This document shows, piece after piece, positions 18,219 through 27,401 of a stretch of 64,000 nucleotides of DNA. The notes below the pieces were generated by a model. The model ran no database searches, had not been told where the DNA came from, and saw nothing but the letters and a program-made list of their open reading frames with translations. A program made the position numbers and the translations under genes. The first letter of the stretch is position 1. Every line of letters begins with the position of its first letter. The stretch covers positions 4,216,001 through 4,280,000 of the forward strand of contig NZ_CP067396.1 in NCBI RefSeq assembly GCF_023617245.1, in the 5' to 3' direction. Origin of the DNA: Lysobacter enzymogenes. Its GTDB lineage: Bacteria; Pseudomonadota; Gammaproteobacteria; Xanthomonadales; Xanthomonadaceae.

Positions 18219-20453
18219 ATGCCGCACGCCGCCCTCCGTCGCCGCCCCCGCACCGCCTTGACCCTGGCCATCGGCCTGACCCTGGCCGCCTCCGCCGCCG
18301 CCGCGCAGGACGCCGCCGACGGCGTCGCGCGCGACGCGCCCGACACCGCGCCGTCGGCGACCCTGGAAGCGGTCACGGTGACCGCGCAAAAGCGCACCGA
18401 GAACGCGCGCAAGGTCCCGTCCTCGATCAGCGTGGTCGGCGAACAGCAACTGGAAAACCAGCACGTCACCCAGCTGTCGGATCTCAACGGCTACCTGCCG
18501 GCGATGACCATCAGCAACGGCGGCTCGCCGGGGCAGACCTCGGTGTCGCTGCGCGGCATCCCGACCATCGGCGCGGGCGCGGTGGTCGGCACCTACCTCG
18601 ACGACACCCCGCTGGGTTCGAGCAGCAACTTCGCCCGCTCCAGCCGCTTCGTGCTCGATCTGCTGCCCTACGACATCCAGCGGGTGGAAGTGTTGCGCGG
18701 CCCGCAAGGCACGCTGTACGGCGCCGGCGCGATGGGCGGATTGCTCAAGTACGTGCTCAAGGACCCGGACCTGCACGGCTTCGAAGGCCGCGTCGGCGCC
18801 GGGCTCGCCAACGTCGCCGGCGCCGGCGACCTCGGCTGGAGCGCGCGCGCCGGGCTCAATGCGCCGCTGATCGAAGGCCGGCTCGCGCTGCGCGCGTCGT
18901 TCGCCAACGAGTTCACGCCGGGCTGGAACGACAACCTCGCCAGCGGCCGCAAGGACATCAACGACACCCGCCAGCGCAGCGGCCATCTCTCGCTGCTGTG
19001 GCAACCCAACGACGAGCTCAGCCTGAAGCTGACCGGCCTGCACCAGACCGTCGACTCCGACGACAACAGCCTGAGCACGCTCGATGCCGCGCGCCGCCCG
19101 GTGTTCGGCCGCGACGGCACCGACAAGCGGGTCGCCGAAGCGTTCGAGAAGAAGATCGACTTCTTCGCCGCCACCCTGGACTGGAACCTGCACTGGGCGG
19201 ATTTCGTCTCCGCCACCGGCTATTCCAAGACCCAGACCCACCAGGCCAGCGACGAGAGCCCGATCTACGGCCCGATATTCCCGCTGTTCGGCGCCGCGCC
19301 GGGTCTGTCGGAGTTCTCGCTGGCGCTGGAGCTGGAGAAGTGGACGCAGGAACTGCGTCTGGTCTCCAAGCCCGACGACCGCTTCGAATGGATGATCGGC
19401 GGCTTCTATACCCGCGAAACCTCCGCCAACCGCCAGGTCGTCGGCGCCACCACCTTGGCCGGCGCGCCGATCCCGGGCGTGACCCCGCTGGCGATCGCCG
19501 AGATTCCCTCGGACTACACCGAACGCGCGCTGTTCGCCAATGCGACCTACAAGTTCAGCGAACGCTTCGACGTCACCGCCGGCCTGCGCCACGCGCGCAA
19601 CCGGCAGAACTTCGAGCAGATCGTCAGCGACGGCATCCTGCTGCCGCTGGCGACCTCGCCCGGGCGTTCCTCGGAGAACGTCACCACGTATCTGCTCGGC
19701 TCGCGCTGGCACTTCGACCGCGACAGCATGCTGTATGCGCGCATCGCCAGCGGTTACCGCCCGGGCGGCCCGAATTTCGCCGTGCCCGGGGTGCCGCCGT
19801 CGGTCGATTCCGACCGCCTGGTGAATTACGAGATCGGCTGGAAGTCGCTGTTCTTCGACCAGCGCGCGTCGATCGACCTGGCCGCGTTCTTGATCGACTG
19901 GAAGGACATCCAGCTGTCCGCCGCCACCCGCGACGGCATCAGCTACGCGGCCAACGGCGGCAAGGCGCGCAGCCGCGGCGTGGAGTTCACCTCGATGTTC
20001 AAGCTCACGCCGGACCTGCGGGTCGGCGTCAACGGCTCGTTCACCGACGCCTACCTGGTCGACGCGGCGCCGTCGCTGCGCGGCCTGCCGGGCGACGCCT
20101 TGCCGGGCATCCCGCGCTGGACCTTCGCCGCGACCGCCGATTACTACTTCGAATGGAGCGCGGGCTACAACGGCCACCTCGGCGCGAGTTACCAATGGCT
20201 CGGCAAGCGCAAGACCAATGTCGACAGCAACCCCGACGCCGCGCCCCTGCCCGCCAGCGGCCAGCTCAACCTCAACGCCGACGTGTCGCGCAACGCCTGG
20301 ACGGTGCGCGCCTACGTGCGCAACCTGACCGGTGCGCGCGACATCAGCGCGCTGGCGCCGGTCAAGAGCGCGGCCACCGGCGATATCGTCGAATGGCGGG
20401 CCAATCGCGTGCAGCCGCGCACCGTCGGGCTGGAGTTCGACCTGCGGTTCTGA
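18219..20453 (+). CDS. TonB-dependent outer-membrane receptor
   Basis: The protein has 744 residues. A signal peptide (to about residue 27, ending SAAAAQ) is followed by a TonB-box-like segment (LEAVTVTAQKRTENA), a plug domain with SLRGI and RVEVLRGPQGTLYG, and a long barrel ending in the typical terminal Phe (EFDLRF). Such receptors import scarce substrates across the outer membrane with energy from TonB. Its place between a dipeptidase and DgcN suggests a muropeptide or D-amino-acid peptide as substrate, rather than iron. It lies 106 bases after the dipeptidase. Confidence 0.93.
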   Translation: MPHAALRRRPRTALTLAIGLTLAASAAAAQDAADGVARDAPDTAPSATLEAVTVTAQKRTENARKVPSSISVVGEQQLENQHVTQLSDLNGYLPAMTISNGGSPGQTSVSLRGIPTIGAGAVVGTYLDDTPLGSSSNFARSSRFVLDLLPYDIQRVEVLRGPQGTLYGAGAMGGLLKYVLKDPDLHGFEGRVGAGLANVAGAGDLGWSARAGLNAPLIEGRLALRASFANEFTPGWNDNLASGRKDINDTRQRSGHLSLLWQPNDELSLKLTGLHQTVDSDDNSLSTLDAARRPVFGRDGTDKRVAEAFEKKIDFFAATLDWNLHWADFVSATGYSKTQTHQASDESPIYGPIFPLFGAAPGLSEFSLALELEKWTQELRLVSKPDDRFEWMIGGFYTRETSANRQVVGATTLAGAPIPGVTPLAIAEIPSDYTERALFANATYKFSERFDVTAGLRHARNRQNFEQIVSDGILLPLATSPGRSSENVTTYLLGSRWHFDRDSMLYARIASGYRPGGPNFAVPGVPPSVDSDRLVNYEIGWKSLFFDQRASIDLAAFLIDWKDIQLSAATRDGISYAANGGKARSRGVEFTSMFKLTPDLRVGVNGSFTDAYLVDAAPSLRGLPGDALPGIPRWTFAATADYYFEWSAGYNGHLGASYQWLGKRKTNVDSNPDAAPLPASGQLNLNADVSRNAWTVRAYVRNLTGARDISALAPVKSAATGDIVEWRANRVQPRTVGLEFDLRF

Positions 20454-20612
20454 ACGCGCCGCCGCGCAGCTGTGCGCGGCACGGCCGCCGACGCAGCGAT
20501 GGCCGCGGCGGCGAACGTATCGAACCACCTGCCGACACACCCAACTCCATCGGCGCTCCAGCGCTCATCAGCGCCTCCACGCGCACCACCCGGCCTACAA
20601 CGGAATGTCCGC

Positions 20613-21674
20613 ATGTCCAATCCCGCTGCACCACCCGCGTCCGTTGCGCCCGCCTCGCTCGACCTGCCCCAACCGTATCTGCTGTTTCTCGGCGACGTCG
20701 TCCATCCGGCCTTCGCCAAGACCGCGTTCGGCCTCCGCGACTGGGCGCGCGAGCGCTGCGTCGGCGAATACGCCTTGCCCGAAGCGAAGGTCGGCCTGGG
20801 CTTGCCGGCGCTGACGCCGCGGCAGGCGCGCGAAGCCGGCGCGCGCGCGCTGGTGATCGGCGTGGCCAATGTCGGCGGCGTCATTCCCGACACCTGGCTG
20901 CCGCCGCTGTTGCAAGCCTTGGCCGACGGCCTGGACCTGATCGGCGGCATGCATACGCGCCTGGCCGAGGTGCCGATGTTGCGCGATGCGGCCGCGCGCC
21001 ACGGCCGCCGCCTGATCGACGTGCGCGAACCGCCCGCCGCGCTGCCGACGGCGAGCGGACGCAAGCGTTCCGGCAAGCGCTTGCTCACCGTCGGCACCGA
21101 CTGCGCGCTGGGCAAGAAATACACCGCGCTGAGCCTGGCCCGGGCGATGCGCGAAGCCGGCATCGACGCCGACTTCCGCGCCAGCGGCCAGACCGGCGTG
21201 CTGATCGCCGGACGCGGCCTGCCGTTGGACGCGGTGGTCGCGGACTTCGCCGCCGGCGCGGCCGAATGGCTCAGCCCCGACGCCGATCCCGCGCATTGGG
21301 ACGTGATCGAAGGCCAGGGCTCGCTGTCGCACCCGGCCTACGCGGGCGTGTCGCTGGCGCTGCTGCACGGCAGCCAGCCCGACGCGATCGTGGTCTGCCA
21401 CGAACCCGGCCGGCGCGAACTGCTCGGCTATCCGGGCCACGCCGTGCCCTCGATCGAGGAGACCATCGACTTGAACCTGCGGCTCGGACGCCTGACCAAT
21501 CCGGCGATCCGCTGCGCCGGGATCAGCTTCAACACTTCGCATCTTTCGGCGGACCAGGCGCAGGCGCTGATGCGCGACGAAAGCCAGCGCCTGGGCCTGC
21601 CGGTGGCCGACCCGATACGCGGCGGCGAGGCGCTGCGCGCGCTGGTGCGCGCCTGCGTGGAGACGCCGACATGA
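20613..21674 (+). CDS. dgcN: DUF1611 family, D-glutamate N-acetyltransferase (DgcN type)
   Basis: The 353-residue DUF1611 protein has an N-terminal domain with YLLFLGDVVHPAFAKTA and a C-terminal P-loop-like domain with GTDCALGKKYTA (161-172). The family includes DgcN, which acetylates D-glutamate to N-acetyl-D-glutamate as the first step of D-Glu catabolism. Pairing with the epimerase at 15882 recreates the known DgcN-DgcA couple. The ATG at 20613 starts just before conserved sequence; a longer in-frame upstream reading is low complexity. The stop overlaps the transporter start in ATGA. Acyl-group specificity is inferred from the family only. Confidence 0.8.
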   Translation: MSNPAAPPASVAPASLDLPQPYLLFLGDVVHPAFAKTAFGLRDWARERCVGEYALPEAKVGLGLPALTPRQAREAGARALVIGVANVGGVIPDTWLPPLLQALADGLDLIGGMHTRLAEVPMLRDAAARHGRRLIDVREPPAALPTASGRKRSGKRLLTVGTDCALGKKYTALSLARAMREAGIDADFRASGQTGVLIAGRGLPLDAVVADFAAGAAEWLSPDADPAHWDVIEGQGSLSHPAYAGVSLALLHGSQPDAIVVCHEPGRRELLGYPGHAVPSIEETIDLNLRLGRLTNPAIRCAGISFNTSHLSADQAQALMRDESQRLGLPVADPIRGGEALRALVRACVETPT

Positions 21675-22819
21675 GCGCGGGCGCGGCGCCGGGCTCGCGG
21701 TTCCAGCGCTACCTGTTGCCGGGCTTCGCGTTCAAGGCGGTGGTGATCGGCGGCGGCTATGCGACCGGACGCGAGCTGGTCGAGTTCTTCCTGCCGGCCG
21801 GCGCGTGGGGCGGCGTGTACGCGATGGCCGCGGCGACCGCGCTGTGGAGCCTGGTGTGCATGCTGACCTTCGTCCTGGCCCAGGCGCTGCGCAGTTTCGA
21901 CTACCGCAGTTTCTTCCAGCGCCTGCTCGGCCCGCTGTGGTGGACGTTCGAGCTGGCCTACCTGGCGCTGCTGATCGTGCTGCTGGCGGTGTTCGGCGCC
22001 GCCGCGGGCGCGATCGGCCAGGCCGTGTTCGGCTGGCCGCCGCTGGCCGGCGCGATGTGCCTGGTCGCGGCGATCGCCGCGGTGGTCAGCTTCGGCAACG
22101 AATCGGTCGAGCGCGTGTTCAAGTGGGTGTCGTTCTTCCTCTACGGCGTGTACGCGCTGTTCGCGGCGCTGGCGCTGTCGGCGTTCGGCGACCGCATCCA
22201 GGCCGCGTTCGCCGCGCCGGCCGCGCCCGCCGCCGGCTGGCTCGGCGACGGCCTGACCTACGCCGGCTACAACCTGGTCGGCGCGGTGGTGATCCTGCCG
22301 GTGGCGCGGCACTTCGCCGGACGCCGCGACGCGGCCGTCGCCGGCCTGCTCGCCGGCCCGTTGGCGATGCTGCCGGCGTTGGCGTTCTTCGTCTGCATGG
22401 CCGGCTTCCAGGATCAGATCGCCGATGCCGCGCTGCCGTCGGACTATCTGCTGCAACGGCTCGGCCTGCCGTGGTTCCATGCGCTGTTCCAGTTGATGGT
22501 GTTCGCCGCCCTGCTCGAAAGCGGCGCCGGCGCGGTGCACGCGATCAACGAGCGCGCCGCCGCGGCCTGGCGCGCGCGCCGTGGCCGCGAATGGCCGTCG
22601 CGCGCGCGGCTGGCGCTGGCCGCGGCGCTGTTGCTGGGTTCGGTGTTCCTCGCCGACCGCTTCGGCCTGGTGGCGTTGATCGCCAGCGGCTACCGCGGCC
22701 TGTCCTACCTGTTGCTGGCGGTGTACGTGCTGCCGCTGCTGACCCGCGGCGTGTGGCTGTTGCGGCGCCGCGATCCGGCGCCAGCGACCGCCGCGCCGTC
22801 CCTTCCCTCCCATCGCTGA
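21671..22819 (+). CDS. YkvI-like membrane transporter (LeuT-fold type)
   Basis: The 382-residue protein has about ten membrane helices. It begins with FKAVVIGGGYATGRELVEFF, the glycine-rich first unwound helix seen in YkvI-like and APC/LeuT-fold transporters. Overlap with dgcN (ATGA) and 14 bases to the next gene place it in the same operon. It is likely an inner-membrane importer for the amino acid or dipeptide released by the periplasmic dipeptidase. The substrate is inferred from context only. Confidence 0.75.
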   Translation: MSAGAAPGSRFQRYLLPGFAFKAVVIGGGYATGRELVEFFLPAGAWGGVYAMAAATALWSLVCMLTFVLAQALRSFDYRSFFQRLLGPLWWTFELAYLALLIVLLAVFGAAAGAIGQAVFGWPPLAGAMCLVAAIAAVVSFGNESVERVFKWVSFFLYGVYALFAALALSAFGDRIQAAFAAPAAPAAGWLGDGLTYAGYNLVGAVVILPVARHFAGRRDAAVAGLLAGPLAMLPALAFFVCMAGFQDQIADAALPSDYLLQRLGLPWFHALFQLMVFAALLESGAGAVHAINERAAAAWRARRGREWPSRARLALAAALLLGSVFLADRFGLVALIASGYRGLSYLLLAVYVLPLLTRGVWLLRRRDPAPATAAPSLPSHR

Positions 22820-22833
22820 TCGCCGAGGACGCC

Positions 22834-24825
22834 ATGCGCTTGTCCCGTCTCCGCACTTACCTGCTGTCCGCAGCACTGACGCTCGCCGCTTCCGTCGGCG
22901 CGCAGCCGCTGGCGCAAACGCCCGCGACGCCCGCGGCGCCACCGACGGCGGCGCCGGCAACTGCGGCGCCTTCGACGCCGGCCGCCGCCGCGCGCCTGGA
23001 CCCGGCCGACCTGGGCGCCTACGTCGACGGCGTGGTCGAGGCCTACCGCCGCCGCTACGGCATCGCCGGCGTCACCGTCGCCGTGGTCGATGCGCAAGGC
23101 CCGCTGCTGCTGCGCGGCTACGGCATGGCCGGGCAGAAACCGGCGCGCGCGGTGACGGCGGACGCGACCTTGTTCCGGATCGGCTCGGTGTCCAAGACCT
23201 TCACCTACCTGGAAGCGCTCAAGCTGATCGACGCCGGCAAATTGTCGCTGGACGCGCCGGTCAACGACTACCTGCCGCAGGCGCTGAAGCTGCCCGACGA
23301 CGGCTACCCGCCGGTGCTGCTGCGCCACCTGCTGACCCACACCGCCGGCTACGAGGACTCCGCCTTCGGCCACCTGTTCGCGCAGGACCCGCAGCACGCG
23401 CTGACCCTGGCCGACTACCTGCAACGCCACCGACCGGCGCGGGTGCGCGCGCCCGGGACCCACGCGGTGTATTCCAACTACAGCGTGGCCCTGCTCGGCG
23501 CGGTGCTGGCGCAGGTCGCCGGCATGCCGTTCGAGGCGCTGATCGAACAAGACCTGTTCCAGCCGATGGGCATGCAGCGCACCACCTTCCGCGAGCCGTT
23601 GGGCACGCACGACCCGCGCGACAGCGGCGCCGCCTTCGCCGGGCTGTGGTCGGACGGCTACGAGCGCAAGAGCGGCGGCTTCGAGAAACGCGGGTTCGAA
23701 TACATCGCGCAACTCGCGCCGGCCGGCTCGGTGTCCAGCGATGCCGCCGACATGGCGCGCTACCTGCGCATGCTGCTGGGCCGCGGCGAACTCGACGGCC
23801 GCCGGATCGTGCCGGCGACGGCGTTCGCCCGGCTCGAAGGCGCGCCGCTGTTCGCCACCGCGCCCGACGCCACCGGCCTGGCCTACGGCTTCTTCCGCCA
23901 CCGCTACGGCCAGGTGCTGAGCCTGGAACACGGCGGCGCCACGCTGTACTTCCACTCCAACCTGGTGGCGGTGCCGGAACTGGGCTTCGGCGTGTTCGTC
24001 TCCACCAACACCGACAGCGGCCGGCGCCTGGCCGCGGAACTGCCGGGGCTGTTGCTGCAGCGTTACTTCGCCCGCGCGCGCCCGGCCGCGCTGCCCGCGC
24101 CGGGCGCGGCCGCCGCGGCCCAGCCCTACCTCGGCCGCTACCTCGGCGAGCGCCGCAACTACCGCCGCTTCGAGAAACTGCTGACCGCGACCAACGCCGA
24201 GATCGGCGTCACCGCCGACGGTTATCTGACCCTGTCGGCCGGCGAGGAAACCTCGCGCTGGGTCGCCGAGAAGCCCGACGTGTTCCGCGCCGTGGAAGGT
24301 CCGGACCGGCTGGTGTTCCTGCGCGAGAACGGCCGCGTGGTCGGCTTCGTTTCGCCCTACGGCCACGACGTGTTCGACCGCGCCGGCGCGCTCGACAGCG
24401 CCAATACGCTGTATGCGTCGCTGGCGCTGGCCGTGCTGGCCGCGCTCGGCGTGCTGAGCGGGCAATGGCTGCGCCGGCGCCAGCCGCGCGCGGATGCGGC
24501 GGCGGACCGCAGCGCGCGCTGGCTGGCATTGACCGCCGGCGCCTGGATCGCGTTCGCGCTCGCCTTCGGCGTCGCGCTGGCGCAGTTGGTCGCTTCGGGC
24601 AACGCCGCGGTCTTCAGTTATCCGGGCGGTTTGCTGCGCGCGGCGTTGTGGCTCGGCACGCTGCCGCTGCTGTTGACGCTGGTCGATGCCGTCCTGCTGT
24701 GGCCGGCGCTGCGCACGCGCGACTTCGGCCGCTGGCGCAAGTTGCGCCATGTCGCCGCGGTGCTGGCGTTCGCGCTGGCCGCGTGGGCAGCGTGGCACTG
24801 GAACGTGTTGGGCTGGCGCTTGTAG
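22834..24825 (+). CDS. class C beta-lactamase-fold serine hydrolase with C-terminal membrane helices
   Basis: The protein has 663 residues. A signal peptide and an Ala/Pro/Thr-rich linker come first. A beta-lactamase/AmpH-type domain (about 60-400) follows with SVSK (118-121), YSN as the second motif, and LEHGG near the KTG-equivalent position. Three to four membrane helices fill about 525-655. Family members include DD-peptidases and D-aminopeptidases acting on cell-wall peptides. As last gene of the D-Glu cluster it may release D-amino acids or trim muropeptides at the inner-membrane surface. A role in beta-lactam resistance is possible but less supported by the context. Confidence 0.85.
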   Translation: MRLSRLRTYLLSAALTLAASVGAQPLAQTPATPAAPPTAAPATAAPSTPAAAARLDPADLGAYVDGVVEAYRRRYGIAGVTVAVVDAQGPLLLRGYGMAGQKPARAVTADATLFRIGSVSKTFTYLEALKLIDAGKLSLDAPVNDYLPQALKLPDDGYPPVLLRHLLTHTAGYEDSAFGHLFAQDPQHALTLADYLQRHRPARVRAPGTHAVYSNYSVALLGAVLAQVAGMPFEALIEQDLFQPMGMQRTTFREPLGTHDPRDSGAAFAGLWSDGYERKSGGFEKRGFEYIAQLAPAGSVSSDAADMARYLRMLLGRGELDGRRIVPATAFARLEGAPLFATAPDATGLAYGFFRHRYGQVLSLEHGGATLYFHSNLVAVPELGFGVFVSTNTDSGRRLAAELPGLLLQRYFARARPAALPAPGAAAAAQPYLGRYLGERRNYRRFEKLLTATNAEIGVTADGYLTLSAGEETSRWVAEKPDVFRAVEGPDRLVFLRENGRVVGFVSPYGHDVFDRAGALDSANTLYASLALAVLAALGVLSGQWLRRRQPRADAAADRSARWLALTAGAWIAFALAFGVALAQLVASGNAAVFSYPGGLLRAALWLGTLPLLLTLVDAVLLWPALRTRDFGRWRKLRHVAAVLAFALAAWAAWHWNVLGWRL

Positions 24826-24847
24826 CGCTCGCCCGTGCTCGAAGCAC

Positions 24848-24880
24848 CACGAGGGCCCCGCGCGGGGCCCTCGTCGTGTT
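24848..24880. terminator. hairpin between convergent genes
   Basis: CGAGGGCCCCG and CGGGGCCCTCG form a near-perfect hairpin (24850-24873) 22 bases after the hydrolase stop. The T tract is poor (CGTCGTGTT), so it may be a weak terminator serving either strand. Confidence 0.6.
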
Positions 24881-24916
24881 CGCGCCGGGTGCGCGCCGGC
24901 GCGCGTCGCGCCGCGC

Positions 24917-25192
24917 TCAGGGATACTGGCAGCGGATCGCCACGGTGATGCCCCAGTTCGGATGGATGAACTGGCGCGCGACCACGGTATAGCCGAACAG
25001 CACGCTTCCGCCGGACTGCTGGCACACGGTGATCGCCTGGTTGATGGCGATGACGGTGGCGGTGGTCTCGTCGCCCCAGGCGCCGCTGCCGTAGACGAAG
25101 TTGGTGTGCGGTTCGGCCGAGGCCGCCGGCGCGAACAGGGCCGCGGCGAGCAGCAGCGGGGCGAGCGCGGAACGCTTGGAAAGGTGCTTCAT
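24917..25192 (-). CDS. small secreted protein, unknown
   Basis: The protein has 91 residues from ATG 25192, with AGGAGG upstream. A clear signal peptide ends ASAEPH. The mature part of about 65 residues holds VYGSGAWGDETTATVIAINQ and two cysteines (VCQQSG, IRCQYP) that may pair. No family is recognised. It is a single gene. Confidence 0.65.
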   Translation of the reverse strand: MKHLSKRSALAPLLLAAALFAPAASAEPHTNFVYGSGAWGDETTATVIAINQAITVCQQSGGSVLFGYTVVARQFIHPNWGITVAIRCQYP

Positions 25193-25591
25193 GGGGGCTG
25201 TCCTCCTGACACCGCCGGATCGGCGGCGGCACACGCTAGCCAGACGGCGATGCGGCGAAGCTTGACCGCGCGCACGCGCGGCGAAGCGTTTTCCGGTTCC
25301 GCGACCGCGGTAGCGATCGGCGCCGCGCTTCGTGACCGCCGCGCTGAACCCGCGCTGCGACGGTCGCGGCCGCAGCATAGGCTCGATCACCCGCGCTTGC
25401 CGGCCGCGGTCACGGCCGATACCGCCGGGCTGTGCGACCGCGGCCGACTGCGCGGACCGCGGTCGCTCCCGACCGAGCCGGACGCTGTCGCAGCGCTGTC
25501 ACGAAACAGCCATAAATTGCGCACAGCGGCGCGGCCACGGTCCCGGCACTGGACCTGTCCACCCGCCCCTCTCCCTCCAGGCGATTCCCCC
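25193..25591. other. divergent intergenic region, 399 bp
   Basis: The region separates two divergent genes for secreted proteins and should hold both promoters. It is GC-rich with many CCGCGGTC-like words. A TAAATT near 25513-25518 is the only obvious A/T-rich hexamer on the plus side. No gene is seen. Confidence 0.4.
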
Positions 25592-26128
25592 ATGCGTCCG
25601 TTCAAGCTCGCGTCCGTGCTGCTGGCCCTGCTGCTGTTGTCCTTCGCTGCGCAGGCGCGCAAACCCTATGTCGAGATCGAGCGGCGGCTGACCCCGCAGC
25701 AGTTGCAGGAGGTCGGCCTGAGCGAGGAGCAACTGGCCAAGCTCAACCGCATGCTGCGCGACGCCGACGCCAGCGAAGGCGCGGCGCCCGGCGTCGCGGC
25801 CGCCGCGCCGGCCGAGGCCGAGGCCGACGACGCCGGCCCGCAGGTCGGCGCCGGCGCGCCGCGCGAGCGCAGCCCGGGCGCGGGCCAGTTCATCGGCCTC
25901 AACGACGAGCCGATCAAGAGCCGGCTCAAACACGATGTCGCCGGCTGGGAGCCCGGCACAGTGTTCGAACTGGAGAACGGCCAGCAGTGGAAGGTGCTCA
26001 AGGGCCGCATGAGCCTGAAGAAGCCGATCCCCAAGCCCGAGATCGTGGTGGTGCCGGGCGTGGCCGGGCGCTGGTTCCTGCAGGTCGACGAGGACATGCC
26101 GAAGGCGCGGGTGTACCGCATCGATTGA
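25592..26128 (+). CDS. secreted hypothetical protein
   Basis: The protein has 178 residues. A signal peptide (MRPFKLASVLLALLLLSFAA) is followed by a helical charged segment (RRLTPQQLQEVGLSEEQ), an Ala/Glu linker, and a C-terminal beta-like domain with TVFELENGQQWKVLKG and IVVVPGVAGRWFLQVDE. The C-terminal half resembles small periplasmic domains found in xanthomonad exported proteins. No function is known. Confidence 0.7.
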   Translation: MRPFKLASVLLALLLLSFAAQARKPYVEIERRLTPQQLQEVGLSEEQLAKLNRMLRDADASEGAAPGVAAAAPAEAEADDAGPQVGAGAPRERSPGAGQFIGLNDEPIKSRLKHDVAGWEPGTVFELENGQQWKVLKGRMSLKKPIPKPEIVVVPGVAGRWFLQVDEDMPKARVYRID

Positions 26129-26193
26129 TCTACCGATGCAGCGGCCGTTCGATGCCTCGATCGGCCGCGCCGGCGACGCCCGGCGCCACCGCG

Positions 26194-27210
26194 CTACGGC
26201 CCCGTCGCCGCCGCGTACGCGCCCTGCACCACCTGCGCCATGCGCGCGTAGTCCAGCGTCTCGTAGGTGTCGTCGGGTTGGTGATAGCGCCGGCTGCGCA
26301 GGAACGCGGTGTCGCCGATCATCAGCGCCGGGAAGCCTTCGCCCCAGTACGAGCGGTGGTCGGAGAAGTCCACGCCCTGCACCAGCAGCGGCGGCGCGTT
26401 GATCGAATGCACCGGCAGCGGCGTGGCCCCGGCCATCGCCGCCTTGACCTTGCGGCTCAGGCCGAAGTCGCCCATGCGCCCGACCACCGCCACGAAGTCG
26501 CCGCGATCCGAATACAGGCGATGCATGCCGCGCACCGGATAGGTCTGGCTGCCGGGGCGGTCGCTGAAGCGGCCGATCATCTCCAGCGACAGCATGAACT
26601 CGACCTCGCGTCCGGACCCGCGCAGCGCGCGCGCATGCCAGGCGCTGCCCATGTGCTCGCTGCGGAAGTGCGGCGGCTCCTCCAGCGTGTAGGCCACCAG
26701 TTCGATCGGCCGCGACGGCGGCGCGCGGCCGAGCATGCGCGCCAGTTCCAGCAGGCCGGCCACGCCGCTGGCGTTGTCGTCGGCGCCGGGCGTGTGGGTG
26801 TACAGCGAGTAACCGCGTTCGTCGCCGCTGTCGATCCCGGTCTCGGCGAACGAGTCGTAATGCGCGCCGATCACCCGTAACGGCCCCTCGTCCGGGCCGA
26901 AACGCGCGACCACGTTGCGATAGGCCTGGCCCTCCACGGTCACCGGCTGATAGCTCACCCGCGCGCCGGCGCGCTGGAACTCGTCGTGCAGCCAGGCCGA
27001 GACCCGGTCGAGCTGGTCGGGCACGTCGTAGCTGCGCGGATAGAAGTCCACCGACAGCCGCTTCACGTCCTCGCGCAGGCGCTGCGCGTCGGCGGCCGGC
27101 GGCGCGGAAGGACGCGGGCTCACCCCGGGCTGGACCACGGCGAACAACAACGCCGCGGCCGCCGCAGCGAGCAGGGCCAGGAGCAACGACAATCGGCGCA
27201 GCCATTTCAT
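26194..27210 (-). CDS. M28-family zinc aminopeptidase, membrane-anchored
   Basis: The protein has 338 residues. An N-terminal hydrophobic segment (about 8-27) serves as anchor or signal. The catalytic domain has the M28 ligands H117 and D119 (GAHYDS), D144-D145 (GADDNASG), and the Glu pair E177-E178 (LEEPPHF), with the last His in YHQPDD. Such enzymes remove N-terminal residues from peptides. Location in the periplasm or on the surface is inferred from the N terminus. It is a single gene with a divergent neighbour 191 bases away. Confidence 0.9.
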   Translation of the reverse strand: MKWLRRLSLLLALLAAAAAALLFAVVQPGVSPRPSAPPAADAQRLREDVKRLSVDFYPRSYDVPDQLDRVSAWLHDEFQRAGARVSYQPVTVEGQAYRNVVARFGPDEGPLRVIGAHYDSFAETGIDSGDERGYSLYTHTPGADDNASGVAGLLELARMLGRAPPSRPIELVAYTLEEPPHFRSEHMGSAWHARALRGSGREVEFMLSLEMIGRFSDRPGSQTYPVRGMHRLYSDRGDFVAVVGRMGDFGLSRKVKAAMAGATPLPVHSINAPPLLVQGVDFSDHRSYWGEGFPALMIGDTAFLRSRRYHQPDDTYETLDYARMAQVVQGAYAAATGP

Positions 27211-27401
27211 TCAGAGCGTCCTTGTTCGGGCTTTCGCCGTGGTGAGTCCTGGCGCCATGCAACCCGATTTCGCGCCGCCGCGCCAGTCGCGCACCGCGGC
27301 CCCGGCCGCCGCGGCGGCCCGATTCACGCCACTGACACATGCCGGTGGTCGACTCGGCCGCGCCGCCGTGCCCGCGCGGCGCTCTTCCAAGGACTGCCCG
27401 C

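Noticed and set aside
22834..24825. Antibiotic-resistance beta-lactamase
   Set aside because: The fold fits, but the C-terminal membrane helices and location in a peptide-catabolism cluster favour a cell-wall peptide hydrolase.
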